DNA of 64,000 nt from Bordetella ansorpii (GCF_900078315.1 NZ_FKBS01000013.1:215982-279981), one strand, 5' to 3'; counted from the first letter of the stretch, positions 17,546 through 27,980 are shown. The notes: generated by a model not told the origin, from the sequence alone. Program-made: numbers and translations.

Positions 17546-18964
17546 ATGAAGATGTTGCTATCCGGATGGGGCGAGCTGGTCAAGCGCTACGGCTCGGTGT
17601 TCGCGGCTTCATGGGCCGAACGCAAGAACTGGGAAGGGACGCGCTACCAAGCCGCCGAGGCGGAATTCCTGCCCGCGGCATTGGCGCTGCAGCAGCGCGC
17701 GGTCTCGCCCGCGCCCCGCGTGGCGATGTGGCTGTTGATCCTGTTCGCCGTGCTGGCGGTGCTGTGGGCGGTGCTGGGGCACGTGGACATCGTCGCGACG
17801 GCGCAGGGCAAGATCATTCCCAGCGAGGGCACGCAGACGATACAGCCGATCGGCACGGCGACGGTCAAGGCGATCCACGTGCGGGAAGGGCAGGCTGTGC
17901 GCGCGGGCGATCTGCTGCTTGAACTGGACGGCACGGTGACGGCGGCGGAAGAGCAGCGGCTGGTCAGCGACATGCGCACCTGGTCTTTGCAGGCGGCGCG
18001 GGCAGCGGCCATGCTCGATGCCATCGACCAGGGACGCTCGCCCAATGTGGCGGCCGTGGATGGCGATGCAAAGACGCTGGGCGACGCGCAGCGCCTGGCC
18101 GAGGGCGAGTACGCGGCCCTGCAGGCCAAGCTGGCCGGGGTCGACGCCCAATTGGCGCAGCATCAGGCCGAGCGGCAGTCCACCGCCGCGCTGGTTCGCA
18201 AGCTGGAGTTGACCTCGCCCATCGCGCGCGAGCGCGCGGCGGCCTTGAAGGAGTTGGCGGGCGAGCAGTACGTGGCGCGCAGCACGTACCTGGACCGCGA
18301 GCGCGAACGCATCGAGCAGGAGTCCGACCTGGTCATGCAGCGCAGCCGCATCAAGGAGATCGACGCGGCCATCGCGCAGGTACGCCAGCAGCGGCTGACG
18401 TTGCTGGCCGATGCGCGGCACGAGAACCTGGATCGCCTGACCGAAGGCCGCCAGCACGTGGCGCTGCTGGAGCAGGATCTGGTGAAGGCGCGTCAGTCGC
18501 AGAAGCTGACGCGATTGACCGCACCCGTGTCCGGCACCGTGCAGCAGTTGGCCGTGCGCACGCTGGGAGGCGTGGTGACGGAAGCCCAGCCGGTGATGCT
18601 GATCGTGCCGCAGGAAGACAAGCTGGAGATCGAGGCATTTCTGGAAAATCGTGACGTGGGTTTCGTGAAGCCCGACCAAGAGGCCGAGGTGAAGATCGAG
18701 ACCTTCCCGTACACGAAGTACGGCGTGGTGCCGGGAACGGTGGTCACGGTGTCCGACGATGCGATCAACGACGAAGAGCGCGGCCTGGTCTACAGCATGC
18801 GCATCGCGATGTCGCGCGCGACGGTGAACGTGAAGGGCACGGACGTGCGCCTGGCGCCAGGCATGGCTGTGACAGCCGAGATCAAGACAGGGCAGCGGCG
18901 CGTGATCGAATACTTCCTGGATCCGTTGATCCAGTATTCCAGCGAAAGCATCCGGGAGCGTTGA
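17546..18964 (+). CDS. HlyD-family T1SS membrane fusion protein
   Basis: A 472-residue periplasmic adaptor that links the ABC exporter to the outer-membrane channel. A cytoplasmic N-terminus of about 57 residues precedes one transmembrane helix (~58-80). Then come the biotinyl-lipoyl half 'GKIIPSEGTQTIQPIGTA' with 'V-EGQAVRAGDLLLELD', a long alpha-hairpin (about residues 120-320), the second lipoyl half ('APVSGTVQQL') and a beta-barrel end with the family marker 'VKIETFPYTKYG'. Real start is ATG 17546, four bases after the exporter stop. A longer in-frame extension upstream would overlap the exporter in a different frame and is not credible. Length equals HlyD of E. coli within a few residues. 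Confidence 0.93.
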   Translation: MKMLLSGWGELVKRYGSVFAASWAERKNWEGTRYQAAEAEFLPAALALQQRAVSPAPRVAMWLLILFAVLAVLWAVLGHVDIVATAQGKIIPSEGTQTIQPIGTATVKAIHVREGQAVRAGDLLLELDGTVTAAEEQRLVSDMRTWSLQAARAAAMLDAIDQGRSPNVAAVDGDAKTLGDAQRLAEGEYAALQAKLAGVDAQLAQHQAERQSTAALVRKLELTSPIARERAAALKELAGEQYVARSTYLDRERERIEQESDLVMQRSRIKEIDAAIAQVRQQRLTLLADARHENLDRLTEGRQHVALLEQDLVKARQSQKLTRLTAPVSGTVQQLAVRTLGGVVTEAQPVMLIVPQEDKLEIEAFLENRDVGFVKPDQEAEVKIETFPYTKYGVVPGTVVTVSDDAINDEERGLVYSMRIAMSRATVNVKGTDVRLAPGMAVTAEIKTGQRRVIEYFLDPLIQYSSESIRER

Positions 18965-18967
18965 AGG

Positions 18968-20407
18968 ATGGCATTCGCAGGCATTGATGTCGTCGGGACG
19001 GTCCGGCGCGGCTTGACGGTATGCGCGCTGGCGCTGCTGGGCGTGCAGGCACAGGCCGCCGGTTTGATGGAGTTCTACGCCCGCGCGCTGGAATACGACC
19101 CCACGTATCGCGCGGCGATGAAGGAGCGCGACGCAGGACTGCAGCAACGCAACATTGGGCGCGCGGCGCTGTTGCCCAATTTGTCTTATCAGTACCAGAC
19201 CGGGAGGAATTGGTCCGAGGTCAATGAGCCGGGCTTCTTCGGCCCGGTCACGTCGAACCGCAACTACCGCAGCTATTCGTCGTCGCTGTCGCTGCAGCAG
19301 CCGGTGTTCGACTACGAGGCGCTGTCGCGCTACTACTACGGCGTGGCGCAGGCGCATTATGCCGACGCGCACTTTCGCAGCCGCAGCCAGGAACTGGCGG
19401 TGCGCGTGGTCAAGGCATATACGGATGCACTGTATGCCGCGGACCAGATCGATCTGGTGCGTGCGCAGAAGCGCGCCTATGCAGAGCAGATGACCTTGAA
19501 TCGCCGCCGCCTGCAGGCGGGCGAGGGTACGCGCACCGACGCGCTGGAAACCCAGGCACGGTATGACCTGGCGCAGGCGCAGGAGATCGAGGCGCAGGAC
19601 GGGCTGGACGCCGCCTTGCGGGAGTTGTCGGTGCTGGTCGGGCAGGAGGTGCAGGCCGAAGACCTGGCGCCGATGGTGGGGAAGATTCCGGTGCAGGCCC
19701 TGCAGCCGGCCCGCTTCGACGAATGGCGCACGCTTGCGCTGCGTAACAACCCCGAGCTGGAAGCCTTCGAGCATTCGGTGCAGGCTGCGCAGGAACAGGT
19801 CGAACAGGCGCGCGCGGGGCATTTCCCCAAAGTCAGTCTGTATGCGTCCGCGGGTCGGCAAAAGTCGAGTTCGGAGTCGACGTTCGAGCAGCGCTACAAG
19901 ACCGACAGCGTGGGCTTGCAGGTGAGCGTGCCGATCTTCGCGGGCGGCGGCGTGTCGGCCAGCGTGCAGCAGGCCGTGGACAACAAGGAACGCCTGCGCT
20001 ACGAGAATGATGCCAAGCGCGAACAGACGCTCAATGAATTGCGCAAGCAGTTCAACCTGTACAACAGCAGCGCAGCCAAGATGCGGGCGTATCAGCTGGC
20101 GGTGGATTCGGCGCGCGAACTGACGGTGGCGATGAAGAAAAGCGTGGCGGGCGGCGAGCGCGTCAACGCGGACGTGCTGGACGCGGAGCAGCAGTTGTAC
20201 GACGCGCTGCGCAATCTGGCGCAGGCGAGGTATGCGTATCTGCTGTCATGGCTGACGCTGCGGTTTCATGCGGGGGTGTTGAGCGAGGCGGATGTGCAGG
20301 CGGTAGCGGAGCATTTTGCCGAGCCTGCTTTACAGGTTACCGACCCCATGAATATCGAGTTCATGCCTCGGGAAAATATGACGATATCGCGGAGAAGTGA
20401 AAAATGA
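18968..20407 (+). CDS. TolC-family outer-membrane protein of the T1SS
   Basis: A 479-residue outer-membrane efflux protein. A signal peptide (about residues 1-31, ending 'GVQAQA') precedes two OEP repeats with the typical 'FYARALEYDPTYRAA' opening and 'LEAFEHSVQAAQEQVEQARAGHFPK' type helices (quoted pieces are joined only loosely). It forms the trimeric channel and periplasmic tunnel completing the type I secretion path. It follows the HlyD gene by three bases, so exporter, adaptor and channel are one operon. In many RTX systems TolC is encoded elsewhere; a dedicated copy here resembles CyaE of Bordetella. The stop is overlapped by the next gene. Confidence 0.92.
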   Translation: MAFAGIDVVGTVRRGLTVCALALLGVQAQAAGLMEFYARALEYDPTYRAAMKERDAGLQQRNIGRAALLPNLSYQYQTGRNWSEVNEPGFFGPVTSNRNYRSYSSSLSLQQPVFDYEALSRYYYGVAQAHYADAHFRSRSQELAVRVVKAYTDALYAADQIDLVRAQKRAYAEQMTLNRRRLQAGEGTRTDALETQARYDLAQAQEIEAQDGLDAALRELSVLVGQEVQAEDLAPMVGKIPVQALQPARFDEWRTLALRNNPELEAFEHSVQAAQEQVEQARAGHFPKVSLYASAGRQKSSSESTFEQRYKTDSVGLQVSVPIFAGGGVSASVQQAVDNKERLRYENDAKREQTLNELRKQFNLYNSSAAKMRAYQLAVDSARELTVAMKKSVAGGERVNADVLDAEQQLYDALRNLAQARYAYLLSWLTLRFHAGVLSEADVQAVAEHFAEPALQVTDPMNIEFMPRENMTISRRSEK

Positions 20408-21081
20408 TGGATTTGAAAGTAGCCGCACTGGCGGCGACGATGCTTTACGCTTTGGCGGTCGGCGGCGCTGCGGCGCAGCCTCCAGCAACGAAGGCACCGG
20501 CTGCAAGCCAGGCCAGGGCGGCGAAATGGAAGCCCGAGACATCGGCCTGGACGCTTTGGATGCGGACATGCGGGCAGCATATGTCGGACACTGGCAACGT
20601 GCTGCCCATGATGCGACGCGAGGGGTACGAAGAGAATCCTGCGTGGGCGGTGTACAGGTTGGGCGGGCTTCCTGGGCATATCTGGTATGTCCCTGTGCAG
20701 TCCCATCAAATGTTGCTTGTGTTGCTCGATAACGGAACCTGCGAAGTATTTCTGCGGCGCGGCGATGTCGATGCGGCCGAACGCGATATGCAAACTTATC
20801 TCGATCTGCAGCGAAAGCAGGATTACACGGTAAAGGCAGAGGCAGACTCGGTCGTGCCTGGCCAGAAGAACGCACGCAAGATCATATATTCCATTGAGCA
20901 ACACCGGCCTACTCCAAAGACCTGGACGCTGGGCGTCAGTCTGATTCGAGACCTTTCCGGTATCAGCGACGACAGGGCCACGCAGGTCATGATCTCGATG
21001 GTGCAGGGAAAAGGTGAAGGCTCTCGCTTTAACCTGAAAACCAACAAACAGGGCGGCTCGAGCAACTTTCTGATCCGATGA
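20404..21081 (+). CDS. Exported protein of unknown function, coupled to T1SS operon
   Basis: A 225-residue product with a signal peptide (about residues 1-24, 'LAVGGAAAQ'). The mature part has two cysteines (near 59 and 117) likely to pair in the periplasm, and a hydrophilic, basic C-terminus. Start ATG 20404 overlaps the TolC-gene stop by four bases (ATGA), so it is translated with the secretion operon. It may belong to the NMCC_0638-type family of small exported proteins, but that is a recollection of general appearance, not an alignment, and should be treated as weak. Position argues for an accessory role in export, folding or anchoring of the RTX protein. Confidence 0.75.
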   Translation: MMDLKVAALAATMLYALAVGGAAAQPPATKAPAASQARAAKWKPETSAWTLWMRTCGQHMSDTGNVLPMMRREGYEENPAWAVYRLGGLPGHIWYVPVQSHQMLLVLLDNGTCEVFLRRGDVDAAERDMQTYLDLQRKQDYTVKAEADSVVPGQKNARKIIYSIEQHRPTPKTWTLGVSLIRDLSGISDDRATQVMISMVQGKGEGSRFNLKTNKQGGSSNFLIR

Positions 21082-21279
21082 CGGTGGTGGCGGCGTGAGG
21101 CACGCGATTTTCGGGGCAGACCGCGGCATGCCGTGAATGAGTTGGAATAAGGATATATATCCCCATCCTCTGCCACACCCCAGCCGTCCCCCATTATCGG
21201 CACAAACCCCTAATTGACGCCGGTTCGGCGCCTAGGCAATATCTGCAACCATTATTCAGATATATGTCAGGAGTCGTTC

Positions 21280-22851
21280 ATGCGCCGTACCTTGCTTGCA
21301 TTGGCAATCGCAGCCGCTGTCGCGGTTCCCGCGCTCGGCCACGCCAAGACGTTCCGTTGGGCCGCCCAGGGCGACATCCTGACGATGGATCCGCACTCGC
21401 AGAACGAGGGCATGACCATCGCGGCCAACAGCTATATCTACGAGCCCCTGGTCGACTACGACGCGTCGTTCAAGGTGATTCCGCGCCTGGCCACGTCCTG
21501 GGAACAGGTGTCGCCCACGCTGTACCGCTTCACGTTGCGCAAGGATGTGAAGTTCCACGACGGCGCCGCCTTCACGGCCGACGACGTGGTGTTCTCCGTG
21601 CATCGCGCCATGGCGCCCACGTCGAACTACAAGGCCTACACCACCGGCATCAAGGAGGCGCGCAAGGTCGATGACCATACGGTCGAGATCGAGACCACCG
21701 CCCCCAATCCCGTGCTGCTGCGCCAGTTGCCCAACGTGTTCATCATGAACAAGGCTTGGTCGGAGAAGAACAACGTCACCAAGCCGCAGGACTTCGTCAA
21801 CAAGGAAGAAACCTTCGCCGCGCGCAATACCAACGGCACCGGCCCGTACATGTTGAAGACACGCGAGATCGACGTGCGCACGGTGTTCGTCGAGCATGCC
21901 GGCTGGTGGAACAAGAAGGACAAGAAGGGCAACGTGACGGAAGTCGTCTTCACGCCGATCAAGCAGAACGCCACGCGCACCGCGGCGCTGCTGTCGGGCG
22001 AGATCGATTTCGTGCTGGACCCGGCCGCGCAAGACCTGGAGCGCCTGCGCCGCGAGGCCAAGGTGGTGGAAGGCAACGAGTACCGCACCATCTACATCGG
22101 CTTCGACCAGAAACGTCCCGAATTGCTGTATTCCAGCGTGAAGGGCAAGAATCCGTTCACCGACGTGCGCGTGCGCGAGGCCCTGTACCGCGCCATCGAC
22201 GTCGAGGCGATCAAGCGCGCGGTGATGCGCGGATTGTCGGCGCCGACGGGCACGATGATCGCGCCGCAGGTGCATGGCTGGACGGAAGCGCTGCACAAGC
22301 GCGTGCCCTACGACATCGAGAAGTCGCGCGCGCTGCTGAAAGAGGCCGGCTACGACGGCACGCTCAGCTTCACGCTGGACTGCCCGAACAACCGCTACAT
22401 CAACGACGAGGCCATCTGCCAGGCGGTGGTGGGCATGTGGGCCAAGGTGGGCGTGAAGGCCTCGCTGAACGCCATGCCGCGCGCCACGTATTTCCCCAAG
22501 GTGCAGAGCCGCGACACCAGCGTGTTCCTGTTCGGCTGGGGCGTGCCGACGTTCGACGCGATGTACACGCTGCAGAACCTGATCCGCACCAAGGGCGAGG
22601 GCGCGGATGGCATGTACAACCTGGGCGACTACAGCAACAAGGAAGTCGACGCCATCATCGACCGCGTAAAGACCGAGACGGACACGGCCAAACGCGACGC
22701 CGACATCCACAAGGCGCTGGAGATGCATGCCAAGGAATTCGGCCACATTCCGCTGCATGACCAGGTGATTCCGTGGGCCATGCGCAAGAACGTCAGCGTG
22801 GTCCACCGGGCCGACAACCGCCTGGTCGCCGACTGGGTCAAGGTCGACTGA
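21280..22851 (+). CDS. Peptide/dipeptide ABC transporter substrate-binding protein
   Basis: A 523-residue SBP of extracellular family 5 (DppA/OppA type). The signal peptide ends 'GHA' before KTFRW. The mature part has the family opening 'GDILTMDPHSQNEG', 'EPLVDYD' and 'FTLRKDVKFHDGAAFTADDVVFS' (first 18 residues are the SBP_bac_5 hallmark). It binds peptide-like ligands in the periplasm. ATG 21280 has CAGGAG seven bases upstream. It is the first gene of a five-gene importer (21.3-26.8 kb); the spacing of 66 bases before the permease is the only sizeable gap. A weak sigma-70-like TTGACG lies at 21214. The ligand (dipeptide, glutathione or other) cannot be deduced. Confidence 0.92.
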   Translation: MRRTLLALAIAAAVAVPALGHAKTFRWAAQGDILTMDPHSQNEGMTIAANSYIYEPLVDYDASFKVIPRLATSWEQVSPTLYRFTLRKDVKFHDGAAFTADDVVFSVHRAMAPTSNYKAYTTGIKEARKVDDHTVEIETTAPNPVLLRQLPNVFIMNKAWSEKNNVTKPQDFVNKEETFAARNTNGTGPYMLKTREIDVRTVFVEHAGWWNKKDKKGNVTEVVFTPIKQNATRTAALLSGEIDFVLDPAAQDLERLRREAKVVEGNEYRTIYIGFDQKRPELLYSSVKGKNPFTDVRVREALYRAIDVEAIKRAVMRGLSAPTGTMIAPQVHGWTEALHKRVPYDIEKSRALLKEAGYDGTLSFTLDCPNNRYINDEAICQAVVGMWAKVGVKASLNAMPRATYFPKVQSRDTSVFLFGWGVPTFDAMYTLQNLIRTKGEGADGMYNLGDYSNKEVDAIIDRVKTETDTAKRDADIHKALEMHAKEFGHIPLHDQVIPWAMRKNVSVVHRADNRLVADWVKVD

Positions 22852-22917
22852 TCCCGTCTCGCTCCTTCCATTGCAACGGCGCCTTGCGGCGCCGTTGCCC
22901 TCCGGTTTCACATCCCC

Positions 22918-23907
22918 ATGCTCGCATTCATTCTTCGCCGCCTGTTGCAGGCCGGTGCGGTCATGCTCACGGTCGCGCTGCTGGCGTTCGTGCTGTTCCA
23001 GTATGTCGGTGACCCGGTCACCATCATGCTGGGCCAGGACGCCACGGACGCCGAGCGCGTCGAGCTGCGCCACAAGCTGGGGCTGGACGATCCGCCGCCA
23101 GTGCAGTTCGCCCGTTTCGTGGGCAATGCCGTGCAAGGCGATTTCGGGGTGTCGCTGCGGCAGAGCGAGCCTGTTTCCAGCCTGATCCGCAGCCGTCTGC
23201 CCGCCACGCTGGAGCTGTCGTTCGCCGCCGCGCTGCTGGCGCTGGTGGTGGGCCTGCCGCTGGGCGTCTACACGGCCCTGCGCCGCAATGGACTGCTGTC
23301 CCAACTGGTGCTGGCGGGGTCGCTGCTGGGGGTGTCGCTGCCGACCTTCCTGATCGGCATCCTGCTGATCCTGGTGTTTTCCGTGCAACTGGGCTGGCTG
23401 CCCAGCTATGGCCGCGGCGATACCGTTGCGCTGGGCTGGTGGACGACAGGCCTGTTGACGCCCACGGGATGGAAGCATCTGATCCTGCCGGCCATCACGC
23501 TGTCGCTGTTCCAGATGACGCTGATCCTGCGGCTGGTCCGCTCGGAGATGCTGGAGGTGCTGCGCACCGACTACATCAAGTTCGCGCGGGCGCGGGGCTT
23601 GAAGCGCCGGGCCATTCATTTCGGGCACGCACTGAAGAACACCATGGTGCCCGTCATCACCATCACGGGGCTGCAGCTGGGCGGCATCATCGCCTTCGCC
23701 ATCGTCACCGAGACCGTGTTCCAGTGGCCGGGCATGGGCCTCTTGTTCATCCAGGCGGTGCAGTTCGCGGATATCCCCGTCATGGCGGCCTACCTGTGCC
23801 TGATCGCGCTGGTGTTCGTGGCGATCAACCTGGCGGTGGATCTGCTGTATTTCGTCGTCGATCCGCGCCTGCGCGCGGGACTGGGCGGCGCCCGGGGAGG
23901 CCATTGA
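22918..23907 (+). CDS. Peptide ABC transporter permease, DppB type
   Basis: A 329-residue inner-membrane permease of the BPD_transp_1 family. The first helix and DppB-type N-terminus 'MLAFILRRLLQAGAVML' are followed by five further hydrophobic segments. The cytoplasmic EAA-type loop is seen around 'RARGLKRRAIHFGHALKN' (about residues 220-240). It pairs with the next permease to form the channel. The stop TGA overlaps the start of the following gene by one base (TGATG at 23905-23909), which indicates coupled translation. Confidence 0.93.
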   Translation: MLAFILRRLLQAGAVMLTVALLAFVLFQYVGDPVTIMLGQDATDAERVELRHKLGLDDPPPVQFARFVGNAVQGDFGVSLRQSEPVSSLIRSRLPATLELSFAAALLALVVGLPLGVYTALRRNGLLSQLVLAGSLLGVSLPTFLIGILLILVFSVQLGWLPSYGRGDTVALGWWTTGLLTPTGWKHLILPAITLSLFQMTLILRLVRSEMLEVLRTDYIKFARARGLKRRAIHFGHALKNTMVPVITITGLQLGGIIAFAIVTETVFQWPGMGLLFIQAVQFADIPVMAAYLCLIALVFVAINLAVDLLYFVVDPRLRAGLGGARGGH

Positions 23908-24821
23908 TGGGCACCGTGTTGAAACGCTGGTGGAACAGCGATCTCTGTTGGTCGTGGCGGCACGCGCCGGTTGCGATGGTCGCCACGGTGGTGCTGCTGG
24001 TGCTGCTGGGGGGCTCGTTCGGGGCGGGCTGGGTGGCGCCGCACAATCCGTTCGACCTGGCGTCCATCGAGCTGCTCGATGCCTTGCTGCCGCCCGTCTG
24101 GGAAGACAACGGCTCGGCCAAGTATCTGCTGGGCACCGACAGCCAGGGGCGCGACCTGTACTCGGCGCTGCTGTACGGCATGCGGGTGTCGCTGCTGATC
24201 GGGCTGGCGTCGGTGGTGGTATCGATGCTGCTGGGTATCGTGCTGGGCCTGCTGTCGGGCTACGTGGGCGGGCGCGTGGATGCCTTCATCATGCGCGTGG
24301 CCGACGTGCAGCTGTCGTTTCCGGCCATCCTGATCGCGCTCTTGATCGACGGCGTGGCGCGCGCGGCCGTGCCGCGCGAGTTGCACGAGGTGATCGCGTT
24401 TCCGGTGCTGATCGGCGCCATCGCGCTGGCCGGCTGGCCGCAGTATGCGCGCACGGTGCGCGGCTCGACGCTGGTGGAGAAGAACCGCGAGTACGTGCAG
24501 GCCGCGCGCGTGATCGGCGTGTCGTCCCCGGCGATCATGTTCCAGCACGTGCTGCCCAACGTGATGGGGCCGGTGCTGGTGCTGGCCACCGTGCACTTGG
24601 CCACGGCCATCATCACCGAGGCCACGCTGTCCTTCCTGGGGGTGGGCGTGCCGCCGACCTCGCCGTCGCTGGGCACGCTGATCCGCATCGGCAACGACTT
24701 CCTGTTCTCGGGCGAATGGTGGATCACCATTTTCCCCGGCGCGGCCCTGGTGCTGCTGGTGCTGTCGGTCAACCTGGTGGGCGACTGGCTGCGCGATGCG
24801 CTGAACCCGAGATTGAACTGA
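23907..24821 (+). CDS. Peptide ABC transporter permease, DppC type
   Basis: A 304-residue second permease. It has the DppC N-terminal signature 'APHNPFDL' and 'YLLGTDSQGRDLYSALLYG' (about residues 70-90), six predicted helices, and the EAA loop near 'AARVIGVSSPAIMFQHVLPN'. ATG 23907 is used because it overlaps the upstream stop and gives the standard short cytoplasmic tail. Longer in-frame extensions upstream only shadow the previous gene. It precedes the two ATPase genes by seven bases. Confidence 0.92.
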   Translation: MGTVLKRWWNSDLCWSWRHAPVAMVATVVLLVLLGGSFGAGWVAPHNPFDLASIELLDALLPPVWEDNGSAKYLLGTDSQGRDLYSALLYGMRVSLLIGLASVVVSMLLGIVLGLLSGYVGGRVDAFIMRVADVQLSFPAILIALLIDGVARAAVPRELHEVIAFPVLIGAIALAGWPQYARTVRGSTLVEKNREYVQAARVIGVSSPAIMFQHVLPNVMGPVLVLATVHLATAIITEATLSFLGVGVPPTSPSLGTLIRIGNDFLFSGEWWITIFPGAALVLLVLSVNLVGDWLRDALNPRLN

Positions 24822-24828
24822 GGCGGCC

Positions 24829-25799
24829 ATGAGCGAATTGCTGGAAGTGAAGAACCTCTCGGTCGAGTTCCCCACGCGGCACGGCGTGCTCAAGGCGCTG
24901 GACGACGTGTCGTTCTCCATCGCCCAGGGCGAGGTGCTGGGCGTGGTGGGCGAGTCCGGCGCGGGCAAGTCGCTGACGGGCGCGGCCATCATCGGCCTGC
25001 TGGAACCGCCGGGCCGCATCAGCGGCGGACAGATCCTGCTGTCGGGCCGCCGCATCGACAACCTGCCCGACGACCAGATGCGCCGCGTGCGCGGACGCGA
25101 GATCGGCGCGGTGTTCCAGGACCCGTTGACCTCGCTCAATCCCTTGTACACGGTGGGGCGGCAACTGGCCGAGACCATCGTCACGCACCTGCCCATGAGC
25201 TGGAGCCAGGCGCGCACGCGTGCCATCGAGTTGCTGGCCGCCACGGGCATTCCCGCCGCGCGCGAGCGCATCGACCACTATCCGCACCAGTTCTCGGGCG
25301 GCATGCGGCAGCGCGTGGTGATCGCGCTGGCGCTGGCCGCCGAGCCGCGGCTGGTAGTGGCCGACGAGCCGACCACGGCGCTGGACGTGTCGATCCAGGC
25401 GCAGATCATCGAGCTGCTGAAGAAGCTGTGCCGCGAGCAGGGCGCCTCGGTGATGCTCATCACCCACGACATGGGCGTGATCGCCGAGACGGCGGATCGC
25501 GTGGCGGTGATGTACGCCGGGCGGCTGGCCGAGATCGGGCCCGTGGCCGACGTGATCCATCGTCCGCGCCATCCGTATACGGTGGGCCTGATGGGCTCGA
25601 TCCCGTCCATGCGCGGCATGGCCGAGCGCCTGGTGCAGATCGACGGCAGCATGCCGCGCCTCAATGCCATCCCGCCGGGCTGTGCCTTCAATCCGCGTTG
25701 CGGCCGGCGCATGCCGCGCTGCACGCGGGAGCGTCCCGAATTGCTGGCCGTGGGCGGATCGCGCGCGGCCTGTTGGCTGCATGATGTGGAGGTGGCGGC

Positions 25800-25803
<4 letters not shown>
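24829..25803 (+). CDS. Peptide ABC transporter ATPase, DppD type
   Basis: A 324-residue ATP-binding subunit with Walker A 'GESGAGKS' (residues ~42-49), Q-loop '[11 protein letters not shown]', signature 'FSGGMRQRV' and Walker B '[12 protein letters not shown]'. The C-terminal oligopeptide-transporter extension holds clustered cysteines ('[14 protein letters not shown]', about residues 285-298), a known feature of Dpp/Opp ATPases that may hold an iron-sulfur cluster. The start follows GGCGGCC after the permease, and the stop overlaps the next ATPase by four bases. Confidence 0.93.
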
Positions 25804-26792
<989 letters not shown>

Positions 26793-26882
26793 TATGTGGG
26801 TACTGGCCCGTCTACACCTCCACCCACTCCCGCAGCAGGTTGTGATAGCAGTTCGTCAGCGGGGCGTGTGAACAGGCCCTGC

Positions 26883-27788
26883 CTAGCGCCGGACTTCGGC
26901 GATCACGTGGGCGATGAACGCCTTGCAGGCTTCGGGCAGGGGCCGCCCCGCCAGGGTCTGCACTTCGAAGTGCCGTTCGTTCATCTCGCGGTCGCGCAGC
27001 GGCAGGCAGACGATGTCGCCGCGCTTGACGCGCTCGCGGATGGCCAGCTCTCCGCAGAACGTGACGCCGCCGGATGCGGCCGCGAAGGTGATCAGCGCGT
27101 CCAGGTGGCTGCTGGTGAAGACGGGGTCGTAGACCAGTTGCTGACGGCTGCAACTGATTTCCAGCAACTGGCGCAGCGTGGAAGCCCGGTCTGGCAGGGC
27201 CATCGGATAGGGGGCGAGCTGGGCCAGCGAGAGCGTGCGTTTCCTGGCCATGGGATGATCGGGCGCCACGACGGCCATGACGGGGGCGGGCGTGCGCAGT
27301 TCGACGCGGATATCGTTGTGCGAGGTCAGGCTCAGGGTCAGCCCGATGTCGGCCTCGCCGTCGCGGATGCGCAGGGGAATGTCGTGCTGGGAGACCGCCT
27401 GCAGTTCGAAGCGTATTCCCGCGTATTCGCGGCGGAACGAGGCGATCAGCGCGGGGACGAAACCGAAGGCGTAACCCTCGGTGCAGACCAGCCGGATACG
27501 GCCCTGGCGTACGCCTCGCAGGGCCAGGATGTCGCCGTTGAGGCGGTCGATGTCCTGCCGGGTGCGCTTGGCGTGGGCCGCCAGCAGTTCTCCCGCCGCA
27601 TTGGGCACCATGCCGCGCGCATGGCGCTCGAACAGCAGCGTGTTCATCTCTTTTTCAAGCCGGGCGATCTGGCGGCTGACCGCCGAGGGGGCAACGTCCA
27701 GGCGTTCGGCGGCTTCGGTCACGGAGCCGCTGCGCACGACCTCCAGGAAGTAGCGCAGGGCGGGGCTTTGCAGGGTGGAAAGCGTCAT
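26883..27788 (-). CDS. LysR-type regulator, likely of the D-serine/amidase unit
   Basis: A 301-residue LysR-family protein. The DNA-binding domain (residues ~8-65) includes 'VAPSAVSRQIARLEKEMNT', and the effector domain includes 'IRDGEADIGLTLS' and 'GGVTFCGELAIRERV'. It is transcribed away from the D-serine ammonia-lyase gene. The 190-base intergenic region contains a T-N11-A type palindrome (27862-27876), the classic arrangement for a LysR activator and its target. It resembles the second LysR protein of this window (32048-32965) in design, with the 'ALRG-RRG/RQG' linker in both. Its ligand is unknown. Confidence 0.92.
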   Translation of the reverse strand: MTLSTLQSPALRYFLEVVRSGSVTEAAERLDVAPSAVSRQIARLEKEMNTLLFERHARGMVPNAAGELLAAHAKRTRQDIDRLNGDILALRGVRQGRIRLVCTEGYAFGFVPALIASFRREYAGIRFELQAVSQHDIPLRIRDGEADIGLTLSLTSHNDIRVELRTPAPVMAVVAPDHPMARKRTLSLAQLAPYPMALPDRASTLRQLLEISCSRQQLVYDPVFTSSHLDALITFAAASGGVTFCGELAIRERVKRGDIVCLPLRDREMNERHFEVQTLAGRPLPEACKAFIAHVIAEVRR

Positions 27789-27861
27789 GGTGCGTCGTAT
27801 TCCGGGGCCGGGCCGAGCCGTCAGGGTATTCCCGATAGGCTGGGCGGCTTCTCTCGTAGCA

Positions 27862-27876
27862 TTGCCGATTCGGCAA
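27862..27876. promoter_or_regulatory. Candidate LysR operator
   Basis: TTGCCGA-T-TCGGCAA is a perfect inverted repeat whose inner bases fit the LysR-family T-N11-A rule. It lies between the divergent LysR gene and dsdA, 74 bases from the former's start. A second short palindrome, GTTGCGCAAC (27901-27910), lies 25 bases further towards dsdA and could be the activation site. Confidence 0.6.
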
Positions 27877-27980
27877 CGATGGATTGTAGTCGTTGAGGTT
27901 GTTGCGCAACGCGGGCATGCCTAGGATTACAAAAGGGTTGCAGCCGCACTCGGCCACTTCTTCTGATTCCCATACTGCTC

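Noticed and set aside
21256-23904. Long open frame on the minus strand opposite the peptide transporter genes
   Set aside because: It lies antisense to two well-recognised genes, is histidine/glutamine/arginine-rich as expected for a GC-rich mirror frame, and shows no domain.
26812-26880. Short minus-strand frame ending in '[12 protein letters not shown]' downstream of the LysR gene
   Set aside because: It could be a relic of a gene's C-terminus, but it is too short and has no further support on either side.
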